A program made the position numbers and the translations under genes. Shown here piece by piece: positions 24,546 through 35,446 of a stretch of 64,000 nt of DNA. The notes under the pieces are model-generated. The model did no database searches. It was not told where the DNA came from and saw only the letters and a program-made list of their open reading frames with translations. The number at the start of each line of letters is the position of its first letter. The stretch's first letter is position 1. The DNA is from Nitrosomonas sp. Is79A3 (GTDB lineage Bacteria > Pseudomonadota > Gammaproteobacteria > Burkholderiales > Nitrosomonadaceae). Where the stretch lies: positions 2,852,001 through 2,916,000 of the forward strand of contig NC_015731.1 of the NCBI RefSeq assembly GCF_000219585.1, given 5' to 3'.

Positions 24546-25094
24546 ATGCAGAAACCTGAACCACCAGTTATACAACCCTTTACTTTTGTTTTCAGTTGGC
24601 GGCGTTTTTCGGTGCACTGCGCAATTATGGGCGTTTGTGTGTTGCTAGGTATGATGACTTGGTATTTTGGCAAACCGCATAGCGTCCGGTTTTATGAAAC
24701 AAAATCGGAAACACAGCTTGCTGCATCGATTGCGCCCGATATCAACATGACGCTTGATATCCGCAGCTCTGTGTCGGTAAAAGAAAATCAGCCACTGCAA
24801 GTCGAATTGTTTAAGGGAAATGTTTATTTTGACATCAAGAAAAATGCTCACAACCAGCTTGAGGTCAAAGTCGGCAATGCCATCATTAAAAACACCGGAA
24901 CCCGCTTCAGTATCCGGATGCAAAAAGATGGCAGTAGCCATATTGCGGTTGCGGATGGCCACATCAAAATCCAAGTGGCATCTGGAATATATCAGATCAA
25001 TGCGCTTGAACAGGCTGAATTTGATGATGCCTGCATTCGCAAACACAGTCTCATTACTGAACGCGACATCGCGCCTTGGCGCTCTGACCCGTGA
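24546..25094 (+). CDS. FecR-domain membrane protein, short form
   Basis: 182 residues: cytoplasmic start, one membrane helix (about 26-42, CAIMGVCVLLGMMTWYF), then a periplasmic FecR domain (LDIRSSVSVKENQPLQVELF, KGNVYFDIKK, IIKNTGTRFSI, VADGHIKIQ). FecR proteins pass a signal from an outer-membrane receptor to an ECF sigma factor. Here the cytoplasmic anti-sigma part is only about 25 residues and no sigma factor or receptor is nearby, so it is an orphan. It may rather relate to surface or exopolysaccharide genes given the PEP-CTERM scrap next to it. Confidence 0.72.
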   Translation: MQKPEPPVIQPFTFVFSWRRFSVHCAIMGVCVLLGMMTWYFGKPHSVRFYETKSETQLAASIAPDINMTLDIRSSVSVKENQPLQVELFKGNVYFDIKKNAHNQLEVKVGNAIIKNTGTRFSIRMQKDGSSHIAVADGHIKIQVASGIYQINALEQAEFDDACIRKHSLITERDIAPWRSDP

Positions 25095-25339
25095 TTAATG
25101 GATTTGCTCTCAGTGAAGCAACAGCTTCTCTGTGATTCAGTAAGTACTGAAGAAATTTTACGGAAACGCACTACAAAACCCAGTATACCCAATCCAACCA
25201 GCAACATTGCATAGGTCTCAGGTTCTAGCACTGGAGTGAGAATAGCTGAGGTCAGGAAAATTCCATCATCCGGTTGATTCGAAAATGTACCGATGATACT
25301 GAATGCACCGACCAAACTATCCCAGAATATGGGATACAT
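24992..25339 (-). pseudogene. remnant of a PEP-CTERM protein
   Basis: In this minus-strand frame, near residues 37-60, TPVLEPETYAMLLVGLGILG followed by FVVRFRK is a textbook PEP-CTERM sorting tag: PEP-like motif, membrane helix, basic end. The tag should end the protein, but the reading runs on into the fecR 3' end, and the region upstream (25340-25500) is broken into several frames (for example LQLFGAPLPIGNGGIGDRYV). An exosortase-sorted surface protein has decayed here. Confidence 0.6.
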
Positions 25340-25626
25340 GTTGCAATTTAATCACCGCACCCTCCGGCAAGCTAGAAAATCATTGGCTAACTGGAAACAT
25401 ATCTATCACCAATACCTCCGTTCCCTATGGGCAGTGGCGCTCCAAATAGCTGGAGATTTCCACCAATCAGATCCGTTTGATAAAGTTGATTGATAAAATA
25501 GTAAAAAAGAGTTGGAAAATATACAGAGGTCTATTCTATTTATGTAAGCCATTTGTCCTAGTTTGCAACTGTTGGCTCTTTCAAACCGGTATCAGAAATG
25601 ACAAATACTGCTTGTTATGCTCAACC

Positions 25627-26862
25627 CTATGATCGTACCACCAAGCATCCCATCCCTTGCCGGGCGAGATTCTGGCAGGCTGTGCGTGCTTGGCTTTCGT
25701 GCAAACCCACCAGCCTCGCCCGATACAACTTGCGGTTACTGATTTCCACCTCAGTGACCATCACTTCTCCTGGTACCCAACGAGCAGCGGCTTGGGCCTG
25801 GGCATGAGCCCGGTCGGGTTCATGATAAGAACCTATCTGCACGGCCCAAGTGTCATTCTCCAGCATCGCAACTTTTTGCGGCCGTGCATTGACCGCCGGT
25901 TGTACAACCGGTTGCGTCACGACGGAAACAGATATCTTTTCCAGCACGGGAGATGGTTTCGGTACAGGAGTCGAAGTACTAGTCTTCAAGGCTGCAACCG
26001 GCACAGCGCGGGTATTACTAGTATTGCTGGCCAACTGCTGAGTCGTGTGTCCCTGGTTAAAACTGCGATCGAGCAATTGTGCCATATGCTGATCACGCGC
26101 AGCTGCGGTTTGTCCGCCCATTACTACTGCAATTACACGACGGCCACCACGTTTGGCGGAAGTAGCTACATTGAACCCAGAGGCGCGAATAAATCCGGTT
26201 TTCAAGCCATCCACACCTGGGGTATTTCGCACCATGCGGTTATGGCTTCTATAAGTAGCACCATTGTAGCTGAATGTCTGGGTAGAGAAATAATGGTAGT
26301 GCTTGGAAAAATCCCTCATTAATCGTGTCGACAAAGTCACCAAGTCCCGGGCTGTGGTCTTTTGCTCACCATTGGGTAAACCAGAAGCATTACGGAAAGT
26401 GGTGGAATGCATACCCAGTTTACGTGCCTTATCAGTCATCATATGGCCAAAGTTTGCTTCGCTACTGCCAAGCGCCTCGGCTACCACTGCTGCCACATCG
26501 TTGGCAGAACGTACAATTAATGCCGGAATCGCATCACGCACACTGATACTATCTCCTGCACGTAAGCCGATATTCGTCTGCGGCATTGATGCCGCATGCG
26601 CCGACACTTGCATTCGCTCATCCAACGACATCTTGCGTTGTTCAATCGCCTCGAACAGCATATAGAGGGTCATCATCTTGGTTAGAGATGCTGGATAACG
26701 GCTGGCATCAGCGTTAGATTCGTGCAGTACTACACCTGTATCCGCATCTATTACGATAGAGGAATAGCGGGGATTTGCCTGCGCTTGATTGGCTAGGGAC
26801 AATGACAACAAGACAGCAAGAACAAGCAGTCCTTTTCTTATTGCATGTTTCAAAGTAAACAT
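25627..26862 (-). CDS. D-alanyl-D-alanine carboxypeptidase with C-terminal SPOR domain
   Basis: Low-molecular-weight penicillin-binding protein of the S11 family that trims the terminal D-Ala from peptidoglycan stem peptides in the periplasm. The 411 residues have a signal peptide (1-29) and active-site motifs SLTK (59-62, catalytic Ser59), SAN (119-121) and KTG (221-223). A Pro/Val-rich linker follows, then a SPOR domain (about 335-411, WAVQIGSYHEPDRAHAQAQ) that binds denuded glycan at the division site. The start at 26862 has AGAGGAT upstream. DacA-like, but E. coli DacA has no SPOR domain; the linking of cell-division targeting and carboxypeptidase is seen in various proteobacteria. Confidence 0.9.
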   Translation of the reverse strand: MFTLKHAIRKGLLVLAVLLSLSLANQAQANPRYSSIVIDADTGVVLHESNADASRYPASLTKMMTLYMLFEAIEQRKMSLDERMQVSAHAASMPQTNIGLRAGDSISVRDAIPALIVRSANDVAAVVAEALGSSEANFGHMMTDKARKLGMHSTTFRNASGLPNGEQKTTARDLVTLSTRLMRDFSKHYHYFSTQTFSYNGATYRSHNRMVRNTPGVDGLKTGFIRASGFNVATSAKRGGRRVIAVVMGGQTAAARDQHMAQLLDRSFNQGHTTQQLASNTSNTRAVPVAALKTSTSTPVPKPSPVLEKISVSVVTQPVVQPAVNARPQKVAMLENDTWAVQIGSYHEPDRAHAQAQAAARWVPGEVMVTEVEISNRKLYRARLVGLHESQARTACQNLARQGMGCLVVRS

Positions 26863-27339
26863 AAACCTATCCTCTCTGAATGTTATTCAAGATGGAAAAA
26901 CAATATGATCGGTATAATTATATTATACCGGCCCGGAATGTCTTCCATACCAGGCAACAACACCAAGCACCCTTTGCCGCCATCTTCTTTTTTAGTTATC
27001 ACTTTTTTCATCTCGTGAAATTATCTTTACGCACACCACGATTTATAAATTTATATACTAAAGGAACTTGAATTCATTATTCTTATTATTCATAAGCTAT
27101 TATTTATAATTCTCAAAATATCTTCTGTTATTTCTTCTTGTTACTTTTTCTTACTGCCTATTCTAATACCTTAACGCATCGCAGTAATTAGTAATAAATA
27201 GCATATTTTCCTCTATCTAAAAAGTATTTTCTGTTATCACCAATCTTTCAGGGCCTGACACAGTCATATTTGGCCCAATCGAGCATGACCTCATTAATTT
27301 TCGCCATGCCCGTCCGTTATTTATCTTTTTGATAACGGA
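26863..27339. other. AT-rich intergenic region between divergent genes
   Basis: No gene seen. It must hold the promoters of the carboxypeptidase gene (leftwards) and the hydrolase gene (rightwards). The last part has a stem-loop at 27314-27338. Confidence 0.55.
27314..27338 (+). promoter_or_regulatory. stem-loop over the start of the hydrolase gene
   Basis: CCGTTAT (27314-27320) and ATAACGG (27332-27338) form a seven-pair stem ending one base before the ATG at 27340. The GG next to the start would be buried. It could limit ribosome access, or act with the ATG at 27355 as the true start. Confidence 0.35.
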
Positions 27340-29268
27340 ATGTCACTAAGACCTATGGATTCTACTTATACTTTATCCGTACTAAAATCGATTTCTTGCG
27401 CATACTTAATCGTCCTGACACTTGCTTTCGCATCCGCTTCCCAGGTGCTTGCCGGTAACTTAATCGTGAATAATGGTAGCGGTAGTGGGAGCTATCCCGC
27501 AAGCACTAAAGTTACCATTTGGGCAAATCCGCAAGAAGACGCAAATACGCTGAATACAACGAGAGCTCCCCTTGACGCAAACCTACCGATGCGGATATTC
27601 AACCGTTGGGTAGGAGACACCGCCCAGATAGCAAACGTTGAATCCCCTCAGACTACCGTAACCATGCCTGCAAGCGATATCAACATCACGGCACAATACA
27701 AGGATGCACCCCGATGGCTTGACGTTGTGACTTACTTCCCCGATCCCCACATCGGCGTAATCTTCATGTTTCACGGGATGGGAGGATGTGCCGCTTGTTT
27801 CTTCGATCAGACTGAAACTCGATCATTCATACAAGATGCCACGGCACGGGGATACGCCATTGTCGCATTGAATAGTTATGACCGGCAAAACAAGGCTTGG
27901 AATTTAGAAATGCAACCGACTAACAACCCCGATCTGCAACGCGTAGCTGCATTGCGTCAAGCTTTAATAGGCCAAGGAAGCATAAGCTCGGCCGACCCAA
28001 CCTATCTAGTCGGTATCTCTTCTGGAGGATTTTTTGCATCCCTATTCACACAGTCAGTCCAGGATTACCTGAAATTTCCTATCGAGGCTATGGCTCTATA
28101 CATAGCTTCAGGAAACTGGAATTCCATACTCTCCGCCTCCACCCCCACAATCTTCGTCGCAGGGGTAAATGACACATTGACACTTTACAACAACGTCCAG
28201 AACAGCTACGCGCAACTCCTGTCCATAGATATACCAACTCAACTGATCAGTAGTACACCGAGCCAACTTTACCCTGAACGCTTCTGGCGAATCGAAGGTT
28301 TGTCTGCCTTGGATTCCCAGACAATCTACAACGCTATCGACAATGCAGGCTTTCTCGATGGAAAAGATTATCTTCTTAGCAACCCCACTACATCCGGCTG
28401 GGAAGCCAGCTTGCCTGCCATGTACGAGTCTTATAAAGACCAGGTAAGCAACCAACTGAAAGTAGCCTTTGCAGAGCATTCTTTCATGGGGCACCTGAAC
28501 AAGCCGGTATTCGATTTTTTCGCTAATCCCGTCACCGTCATTAACGTCGAACCGAGTATCAGCGAATTCGCGCCGACTTCGGGCCCGCCTGGTACACAAA
28601 TAACGATTACTGGCAGTAACTTCTTCGATGTGCAATCGGTTGCTATTGGCGGCGTCACGACGCAGTTCGCAGTTGTTTCATTATCGGAAATTTGGGCATA
28701 TGTTCCAGCAAACCCCTTAAGCGGCCCCATTACAGTTACCAATCCTATTACTTCCGCCACCAGCACAACCAACTTTTTAGTCGGCTCACCCACGATCACT
28801 TCCTTTACCCCTTCCACAGGTGGAAACGGAACATCGGTAACTATCACAGGCGACAACCTGACCAACGTAGAAGCAGTAGCCTTCAACGGCGTCACAGCAG
28901 GCTTTAATTCGTTCGGTCCAAAAACACTCTCTGCCACAGTGCCGAGTGGCGCAACCACCGGACCGATCACAATCACCACTTCGCAAGGCACTGTCGTCAG
29001 CGAAACCGACATGATCCTATTCCCGCCACCGGTGATCACGTCAATATCCCCTTCGCAGGGAACAATTGGATCTTTAATTACTATCACCGGCTCACATTTC
29101 ACACCCGCCACTTCCGTAAGATTCTCTGGCATTGAAGCCAACTTTACCGTAGTGTCTGACACTCAAATCACCACCACCGTACCCGTTGGTACTCCCACGT
29201 ATAGTCGTATCACTGTCATCGCTCCCAGCGGCTACACATCTTCACCCACCTACTTTCGAATTAAGTAA
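27340..29268 (+). CDS. secreted alpha/beta hydrolase with three TIG/IPT domains
   Basis: 642 residues. A signal peptide (to about residue 38, FASASQVLAG) is followed by a short repeat-type domain (WVGDTAQIANVESPQTTVTM, ending ITAQYKD). The hydrolase domain (about 130-400) has an oxyanion loop FMFHGMGG and nucleophile motif GISSGG. Three immunoglobulin-like TIG domains follow (about 410-640; PTSGPPGTQITITGSNFF, PSTGGNGTSVTITGDNL, PSQGTIGSLITITGSHF). It resembles secreted polyester or polysaccharide esterases, the TIG tail serving surface or substrate contact. Substrate unknown. The second ATG (27355) is another possible start. It stands alone, with a stem-loop after the stop. Confidence 0.78.
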   Translation: MSLRPMDSTYTLSVLKSISCAYLIVLTLAFASASQVLAGNLIVNNGSGSGSYPASTKVTIWANPQEDANTLNTTRAPLDANLPMRIFNRWVGDTAQIANVESPQTTVTMPASDINITAQYKDAPRWLDVVTYFPDPHIGVIFMFHGMGGCAACFFDQTETRSFIQDATARGYAIVALNSYDRQNKAWNLEMQPTNNPDLQRVAALRQALIGQGSISSADPTYLVGISSGGFFASLFTQSVQDYLKFPIEAMALYIASGNWNSILSASTPTIFVAGVNDTLTLYNNVQNSYAQLLSIDIPTQLISSTPSQLYPERFWRIEGLSALDSQTIYNAIDNAGFLDGKDYLLSNPTTSGWEASLPAMYESYKDQVSNQLKVAFAEHSFMGHLNKPVFDFFANPVTVINVEPSISEFAPTSGPPGTQITITGSNFFDVQSVAIGGVTTQFAVVSLSEIWAYVPANPLSGPITVTNPITSATSTTNFLVGSPTITSFTPSTGGNGTSVTITGDNLTNVEAVAFNGVTAGFNSFGPKTLSATVPSGATTGPITITTSQGTVVSETDMILFPPPVITSISPSQGTIGSLITITGSHFTPATSVRFSGIEANFTVVSDTQITTTVPVGTPTYSRITVIAPSGYTSSPTYFRIK

Positions 29269-29721
29269 GTGACCCCCCACCGGCATTGGAGCTCGAAGTC
29301 CAATGCCGGGCACTAAGGCGCGGCGGAAGAAGACTCTTTCATCAGAAACACTACGCTTGCCAGGCTTTCATAAATATTGCTATATAGATAATTTTTAATA
29401 AAAATGTAGGACTTATCCTATTTATTATATTCATGATTTCTGAATCAATAAAAAGAATATCCCGACAAAACATATTTATATTTTTACCGCTAATACTTAC
29501 TTCACTTATATATCATTAATGCACGAAACCAGAATAAATAAAGCAGCGATAAAGATATTCAAAAAGATGGATCTTGATACTAAAAGATCTCAATTATGAG
29601 CTTCAAAAGCGAACAAAAACGATGATATGAAGTTCTTTCAACCTTCAACAAAAGATGATCGCGCGTCTTAGATTATCAATTGATTTGGTTTTTAGTATAG
29701 TGGATAAGAGGAACATAAATT
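29269..29721. other. intergenic region upstream of the chemoreceptor array
   Basis: Holds the stem-loop after the hydrolase gene, then AT-rich DNA. The last 60 bases are similar to those ahead of the other three cheW genes, ending in a GAGGA-type ribosome site. No sigma-28 promoter consensus was recognised. Confidence 0.5.
29280..29309 (+). terminator. stem-loop after the hydrolase gene
   Basis: CCGGCATTGGA, eight-base loop, TCCAATGCCGG, 11 pairs without mismatch, 11 bases past the stop. No T-run. Confidence 0.6.
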
Positions 29722-30234
29722 ATGTCACAGGAGCAGGCAGCAAGTTTAGTCACTGAATCACCCGGTCCAGTTACCAATCTTATGGCTAATGAATTTTTAA
29801 CCTTCCGTCTGGGCAGTGAAGAGTACGGGATAGAAATTCTTAAGGTGCAAGAAATTCGAGGGTATGACTCGATCACCCAAATTGCCAATGCACCGGAGTT
29901 TATCAAAGGAGTTGTCAATCTGCGCGGGATCATCGTGCCAATTATCGATATGCGAATCAAATTCAGGCTGGGCAATGCAGACTATGACCAATTTACCGTG
30001 GTCATTATTTTAAATGTAGCGGGCCGCGTCATGGGGATCGTGGTGGATGGGGTATCCGACGTGCTGACTCTGGAAGCCGGGCAGATGCGGCCGATACCGG
30101 GATTTGGCTCGATTATTGATACGGAATATATCATGGGATTGGGAACAGTCGAGGAACGTATGCTGATATTGATTGATATCGAAAAGCTGATGGGTAGCAG
30201 TGATATGGGTCTAATTGAACAAAGTATTAATTAA
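29722..30234 (+). CDS. cheW: CheW chemotaxis coupling protein, copy 1
   Basis: 170 residues; scaffold that links chemoreceptors to the kinase CheA. A variable 25-residue start precedes the SH3-like CheW fold: [38 protein letters not shown] and [20 protein letters not shown]. Followed after 44 bases by an mcp gene, and differs from copy 2 by one residue near the end (SSD against SSN). No cheA, cheR or cheB is in the window, so the array must work with genes elsewhere. Confidence 0.93.
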   Translation: MSQEQAASLVTESPGPVTNLMANEFLTFRLGSEEYGIEILKVQEIRGYDSITQIANAPEFIKGVVNLRGIIVPIIDMRIKFRLGNADYDQFTVVIILNVAGRVMGIVVDGVSDVLTLEAGQMRPIPGFGSIIDTEYIMGLGTVEERMLILIDIEKLMGSSDMGLIEQSIN

Positions 30235-32006
30235 CAGGAATAGTAGTTTTTTGATATGAAGATTTAAAGGAGATTCTAATGTTTAATAATATGACGATTA
30301 AGTCACGATTGATGTTTGTAATTAGTATGCTATCCCTATTGCTGGTAGGTATCGGTTCTTTGGGCCTGTATGGTATCAATCAGTCCAATGCGGGATTAAA
30401 GTCAGTTTATGAAGACCGTACTGTACCCGCAGTCCAGCTCGGAAAAATCCTGGATGTTTGGCACCTAGTTCGCCGGAACGCGACAGAGGCTGCACAAGCA
30501 AAAAATGTGGATGTTGCAAAAGCACGGGGAGAGGAAGCACTTAAATTAGTGAAACAGAACGAGGCGGTTTGGGCGCAATTCATGGCGACCAAATTAACGA
30601 CTGAAGAAGCGGCGCTTGCTAAAACTAAAGGCGAACAGCACGTTCAATATGTGGAATCACTGAATCGAACGCTTCAGCTGGCTTCAGCAGGAGAGTTTGA
30701 AGCAGCCGCACTTAATGCTTCGACAGATGCAATGCAGAAGTTTAATGCACTGCGAGATACCGTCTTTGCTTTACTTGATTTGCAAGGAACTGCTGCCGCT
30801 CAGGAATATGCAACAGCGCAAAATCACTACGAGAATATTTTCATGACTTCAGTTGTAGTGATGATCCTGGGTGTTTCTCTGGCAATCATTGTCGGCTTTT
30901 TGTTAATACGCGCCATTGTTGGTCCACTCAATGAAGCCATTGCGGTGGCAAATGCGGTCGCAGCGGGTGATCTGACCAGCCGCATTGAAGCCAACTCGAC
31001 CAACGAGACCGGCCGCCTGCTGCAAGCATTGAGAACAATGAATGACAACTTGGCAGATCTGGTGGGTAAAGTGCGGATGGGCACAGACTCTATCACAACT
31101 GCATCGGGTGAAATTGCCTCCGGTAACTTGGATTTGAGTCAACGCACGGAAGAACAAGCCTCCAGCCTGGAAGAAACCGCGTCTTCAATGGAAGAACTGA
31201 CTTCCACAGTAAGACAAAATGCGGACAATGCGCGTCAGGCCAATCAATTGGCAGCGGGTGCTTCCGAAGTTGCGGTAAAAGGCGGTGCCGTGGTAGGGCA
31301 AGTGGTACAGACCATGAGTTCTATTAATGAGAGCTCGAAGAAGATTGTCGACATTATCAGTGTCATTGATGGCATTGCTTTTCAGACCAACATTCTGGCG
31401 TTAAACGCAGCGGTAGAAGCAGCGCGTGCCGGTGAACAAGGACGTGGTTTTGCAGTGGTAGCAACAGAAGTACGCACACTGGCGCAACGCTCAGCGGCTG
31501 CAGCAAAAGAGATCAAAGAGCTGATCAGCGATTCAGTCAGCAAAGTGGAAGATGGCACGCGCCTGGTTGATGAAGCGGGCGCAACCATGGATGAAATCGT
31601 CAGTGCTGTCAAACGTGTGACCGACATCATGGCTGAAATCTCTGCCGCATCGCAAGAACAAAGCTCAGGTATTGAACAAGTCAATCAAGCCGTCACTCAG
31701 ATGGACGAAGTCACGCAGCAAAACGCGGCGTTGGTGGAAGAAGCGGCAGCTGCGGCGGAATCCATGCAGGAACAAGCGCAAACACTCACTCAAGCAGTCA
31801 GTACCTTCAAACTGTCTGGCGGTGGCAGCCATACACCAACACCAGTGAAAAGAAGTAACCGTCCTGCCACGGTTGCCAAATTGCCCAATCGCGGTCCTGC
31901 TACGAGGAAAGCTGCGGTCAATTCAAACACAGAATCCCCATCGGTACCGGCGCAACCGCGCAAAGTTGCATCAGGCGGTGGCGGTGATGAGTGGGAAGAA
32001 TTCTAA
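29989..32006 (+). repeat. 2.0-kb inverted repeat, left arm
   Basis: Covers the last half of cheW copy 1, the 44-base gap and the whole first mcp. The inverted arm is 39525-41542. The encoded receptors are identical, and the stretches I compared base by base match. Confidence 0.8.
30279..32006 (+). CDS. methyl-accepting chemotaxis protein, copy 1
   Basis: 575-residue receptor: TM1 (about 11-31), periplasmic four-helix-bundle sensor (32-187), TM2 (188-211), HAMP (212-264), then the signalling helices with hairpin tip ([35 protein letters not shown]). It ends in a flexible Pro/Ala linker and the pentapeptide EWEEF, close to the NWETF tether for CheR and CheB. The ligand is unknown. Good ribosome site AAAGGAG. 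The protein is identical to the inverted copy at 39525-41252. Its half after HAMP is shared nearly unchanged with copies 2 and 3. Confidence 0.93.
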   Translation: MFNNMTIKSRLMFVISMLSLLLVGIGSLGLYGINQSNAGLKSVYEDRTVPAVQLGKILDVWHLVRRNATEAAQAKNVDVAKARGEEALKLVKQNEAVWAQFMATKLTTEEAALAKTKGEQHVQYVESLNRTLQLASAGEFEAAALNASTDAMQKFNALRDTVFALLDLQGTAAAQEYATAQNHYENIFMTSVVVMILGVSLAIIVGFLLIRAIVGPLNEAIAVANAVAAGDLTSRIEANSTNETGRLLQALRTMNDNLADLVGKVRMGTDSITTASGEIASGNLDLSQRTEEQASSLEETASSMEELTSTVRQNADNARQANQLAAGASEVAVKGGAVVGQVVQTMSSINESSKKIVDIISVIDGIAFQTNILALNAAVEAARAGEQGRGFAVVATEVRTLAQRSAAAAKEIKELISDSVSKVEDGTRLVDEAGATMDEIVSAVKRVTDIMAEISAASQEQSSGIEQVNQAVTQMDEVTQQNAALVEEAAAAAESMQEQAQTLTQAVSTFKLSGGGSHTPTPVKRSNRPATVAKLPNRGPATRKAAVNSNTESPSVPAQPRKVASGGGGDEWEEF

Positions 32007-32618
32007 GTCATCATACCCGAACACCACCCGGTTATCGGGCGGTGTTCGTCCACTCAACCCCAAATTTACTTGGATGAATCAAAGCTATCCATACTCATGA
32101 TACTAAGTTTTAGGCGATAGTTTTAGTCAATTTGAATGCGTCAACAAGATCACCCAGCTTCGTGTTACGGCGGATTACAAGATTGGTGTTCAATCAAATT
32201 GCACAATTGGTAATTATAAGTACGATGCAACAGATATTGATCAGGTTAAATCCTAATTTCCTGTAGAAATTGCACTTCTCATCAATGTTTCTTTCTTGGC
32301 GTAAGACATTTCCTGCCAAATACAATCATAATCTCTTAATAAAGAATAAGAATCTACCGGCAAAATATATTTTTCTTTATTCCGTAAAGATAGGCTTCGC
32401 TCCAACAAAATCACAATAAATATCCCATTGGATAAGTGAATTCATAATGAGATATTTATTTATGAATATCAGCATTTAAAACATATCGAGCCGGACTAAA
32501 CCCCGAAGGTGCAATAAATAGATTTTCGATATCCTTATAAGATTTTAATAGAGAAATAGTAGCTCATAGATTACTAATTGATCCGAGTTTTATAAAGTAA
32601 AAAAGAGGAGCATAAATT
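32007..32618. other. gap between receptor units 1 and 2, largely repeated at 34902-35180
   Basis: No gene seen. The terminator and about 250 bases after it (to roughly 32280) recur almost unchanged after the second receptor. This shows that duplication covered downstream DNA. The rest is AT-rich. Confidence 0.6.
32019..32047 (+). terminator. stem-loop after receptor copy 1
   Basis: GAACACC-ACCCG and CGGGC-GGTGTTC form a long stem around a short loop, 12 bases past the stop. The equivalent after copy 2 (34914-34942) carries compensating base changes, supporting the structure. Confidence 0.65.
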
Positions 32619-33131
32619 ATGTCACAGGAGCAGGCAGCAAGTTTAGTCACTGAATCACCCGGTCCAGTTACCAATCTTATGGCTAATGAATTTTTAACCT
32701 TCCGTCTGGGCAGTGAAGAGTACGGGATAGAAATTCTTAAGGTGCAAGAAATTCGAGGGTATGACTCGATCACCCAAATTGCCAATGCACCGGAGTTTAT
32801 CAAAGGAGTTGTCAATCTGCGCGGGATCATCGTGCCAATTATCGATATGCGAATCAAATTCAGGCTGGGCAATGCAGACTATGACCAATTTACCGTGGTC
32901 ATTATTTTAAATGTAGCGGGCCGCGTCATGGGGATCGTGGTGGATGGGGTATCCGACGTGCTGACTCTGGAAGCCGGGCAGATGCGGCCGATACCGGGAT
33001 TTGGCTCGATTATTGATACGGAATATATCATGGGATTGGGAACAGTCGAGGAACGTATGCTGATATTGATTGATATCGAAAAGCTGATGGGTAGCAGTAA
33101 TATGGGTCTAATTGAACAAAGTATTAATTAA
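32619..33131 (+). CDS. cheW: CheW chemotaxis coupling protein, copy 2
   Basis: 170 residues, identical to copy 1 except Asn for Asp near the C-terminus (GSSNMGL). Same position 45 bases ahead of a receptor gene. The near-total identity of both DNA and gap sequence indicates a very recent tandem duplication or gene conversion. Coupling of receptors to CheA is as for copy 1. Confidence 0.93.
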   Translation: MSQEQAASLVTESPGPVTNLMANEFLTFRLGSEEYGIEILKVQEIRGYDSITQIANAPEFIKGVVNLRGIIVPIIDMRIKFRLGNADYDQFTVVIILNVAGRVMGIVVDGVSDVLTLEAGQMRPIPGFGSIIDTEYIMGLGTVEERMLILIDIEKLMGSSNMGLIEQSIN

Positions 33132-33176
33132 CGGGAATAGTAGTTTTTTTGATATGAAGATTTAAAGGAGATTCTA

Positions 33177-34901
33177 ATGTTTAATAATATGACAATTAAG
33201 TCGCGATTGATATTGGTGATTGGCATGCTGTCGGTTTTATTGATTGGTGTGGGTGGTTTGGGCATATATGGTCTTAATCAGACCAACGATTCTTTCAGAG
33301 GGGTTTATGAAGATCGCGCCGTGCCATTAGGGGATTTGGGGTTAATTCTGGATCGTATGCAACGCGCACGCCTAAATGCGGTGATGTCTGCTTATGGGAG
33401 AAATGCTGAAATAGTAAAAGAAAGACAAGCGATGACTAATCAGCGCGATGCCGAGATTGCCGCCGCTTGGCAGAAGTATACGGCGACTAATCTAACTCCA
33501 GAAGAAGCAACACTGGTTGAGAATTTTAATCAACAATGGAAAGCATATGTCGAGCCACGCAATCAGACGATGGTTTTGGCTGCTGCTGGGGATTATGACG
33601 CCGCTATTACAAATGCCCTATCTGCAACACCTAAATTTGACGCGGCACACGCAACCTTGTTCAAGTTACTTGAATTGCAGCGTGATGAGGGTGCAAAAGA
33701 ATATGCAGCGGCTCAAAATGATTATAAAAATATCTTTATGACCAGCGTTACCGTTATTGCCCTAGGCATATTTTTTGCCGCGATTATCGGATTTTTGTTG
33801 ATACGGGCAATTACTACACCACTCAATGAAGCCATTGCGGTGGCGAATGCCGTCGCAGCGGGTGATCTGACCAGTCGCATTGAGGTCAATTCAACCAATG
33901 AGACCGGCCGCTTGCTGCAAGCCTTGAAACAGATGAACGACAATTTGGTAGATCTGGTGGGTAAAGTGCGGATGGGCACAGACTCTATCACAACTGCATC
34001 GGGTGAAATTGCCTCCGGTAACTTGGATTTGAGTCAACGCACGGAAGAACAAGCCTCCAGCCTGGAAGAAACCGCGTCTTCAATGGAAGAACTGACTTCC
34101 ACAGTAAGACAAAATGCGGACAATGCGCGTCAGGCCAATCAATTGGCAGCGGGTGCTTCCGAAGTTGCGGTAAAAGGCGGTGCCGTGGTAGGGCAAGTGG
34201 TACAGACCATGAGTTCTATTAATGAGAGCTCGAAGAAGATTGTCGACATTATCAGTGTCATTGATGGCATTGCTTTTCAGACCAACATTCTGGCGTTAAA
34301 CGCAGCGGTAGAAGCAGCGCGTGCCGGTGAACAAGGACGTGGTTTTGCAGTGGTAGCAACAGAAGTACGCACACTGGCGCAACGCTCAGCGGCTGCAGCA
34401 AAAGAGATCAAAGAGCTGATCAGCGATTCAGTCAGCAAAGTGGAAGATGGCACGCGCCTGGTTGATGAAGCGGGCGCAACCATGGATGAAATCGTCAGTG
34501 CGGTCAAACGTGTGACCGACATCATGGCTGAAATCTCTGCCGCATCGCAAGAACAAAGCTCAGGTATTGAACAAGTCAATCAAGCCGTCACTCAGATGGA
34601 CGAAGTCACGCAGCAAAACGCGGCGTTGGTGGAAGAAGCGGCAGCTGCGGCGGAATCCATGCAGGAACAAGCGCAAACACTCACTCAAGCAGTCAGTACC
34701 TTCAAACTGTCTGGCGGTGGCAGCCATACACCAACACCAGTGAAAAGAAGTAACCGTCCTGCCACGGTTGCAAAATTGCCCAATCGCGGTCCTGCTACGA
34801 GGAAAGCTGCGGTCAATTCAAACACAGAATCCCCATCGGTACCGGCGCAACCGCGCAAAGTTGCATCAGGCGGTGGCGGTGATGAGTGGGAAGAATTCTA
34901 A
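33177..34901 (+). CDS. methyl-accepting chemotaxis protein, copy 2
   Basis: 574 residues with the same plan as copy 1, but the periplasmic part (about 32-187; [36 protein letters not shown]) is clearly different, so it should sense another signal. From HAMP onward the sequence is almost the same as copy 1, including the EWEEF tail. This pattern of diverged sensor and uniform signalling half points to gene conversion or selection on the kinase-contact region. Confidence 0.92.
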   Translation: MFNNMTIKSRLILVIGMLSVLLIGVGGLGIYGLNQTNDSFRGVYEDRAVPLGDLGLILDRMQRARLNAVMSAYGRNAEIVKERQAMTNQRDAEIAAAWQKYTATNLTPEEATLVENFNQQWKAYVEPRNQTMVLAAAGDYDAAITNALSATPKFDAAHATLFKLLELQRDEGAKEYAAAQNDYKNIFMTSVTVIALGIFFAAIIGFLLIRAITTPLNEAIAVANAVAAGDLTSRIEVNSTNETGRLLQALKQMNDNLVDLVGKVRMGTDSITTASGEIASGNLDLSQRTEEQASSLEETASSMEELTSTVRQNADNARQANQLAAGASEVAVKGGAVVGQVVQTMSSINESSKKIVDIISVIDGIAFQTNILALNAAVEAARAGEQGRGFAVVATEVRTLAQRSAAAAKEIKELISDSVSKVEDGTRLVDEAGATMDEIVSAVKRVTDIMAEISAASQEQSSGIEQVNQAVTQMDEVTQQNAALVEEAAAAAESMQEQAQTLTQAVSTFKLSGGGSHTPTPVKRSNRPATVAKLPNRGPATRKAAVNSNTESPSVPAQPRKVASGGGGDEWEEF

Positions 34902-34913
34902 GTCATCATACCC

Positions 34914-34942
34914 GAACACCGCCCGATAACCGGGTGGTGTTC
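34914..34942 (+). terminator. stem-loop after receptor copy 2
   Basis: GAACACC-GCCCG and CGGGT-GGTGTTC pair around a short loop. Compared with the stem after copy 1 the changes are on both arms. Confidence 0.65.
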
Positions 34943-35336
34943 GTCCACTCAACCCCAAATTTACTTGGATGAATCAAAGCTATCCATACTCATGATACTA
35001 AGTTTTAGGCGATAGTTTTAGTCAATTTGAATGCGTCAACAAGATCACCCAGCTTCGTGTTACGGCGGATTACAAGATTGGTGTTCAATCAAATTGCACA
35101 ATTGGTAATTATAAGTACGATGTAACAGATATTGATCAGGTTAAATCCTAATTTCCTGTAGAAATTGCACTTCTCATCAATGCACCCCTCTATGTAAGAT
35201 ATTTCTTATAAAGAATAATCATGTTTTCTTGCTAAAGAAGCAGAACCTGCCGACAAAATATAATTTCCCGTATTCCGTAAAGATAAGCTTCACCCCAACA
35301 AAATCACAAATTAAATATAAAGCATGTAGCAGTTAA

Positions 35337-35446
35337 GGAACCTCTGAATAACTGTCATTTCGAGCAGAGCGAGAAATCTATATTGTTGATTGCCAAAGAT
35401 TCCTCACTACGTTCGAAATAACAAAGGTGAATTATTCAGAGATTCC
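35337..35446. repeat. 110-bp MITE, complete copy with TTAA duplication
   Basis: Ends GGAACCTCTGAATAACTGTC and, inverted, GGAATCTCTGAATAATTCAC. TTAA at 35333-35336 and 35447-35450 is the target duplication. Inserted between two receptor units. Confidence 0.88.

Noticed and set aside
28431..29162. 243-codon minus-strand frame inside the hydrolase gene
   Set aside because: A mirror of the low-complexity Thr/Ser/Val TIG repeats on the plus strand.
29400..29721. Sigma-28 flagellar promoter for the cheW-mcp units
   Set aside because: No TAAA-N15-GCCGATAA match ahead of any of the four cheW genes.
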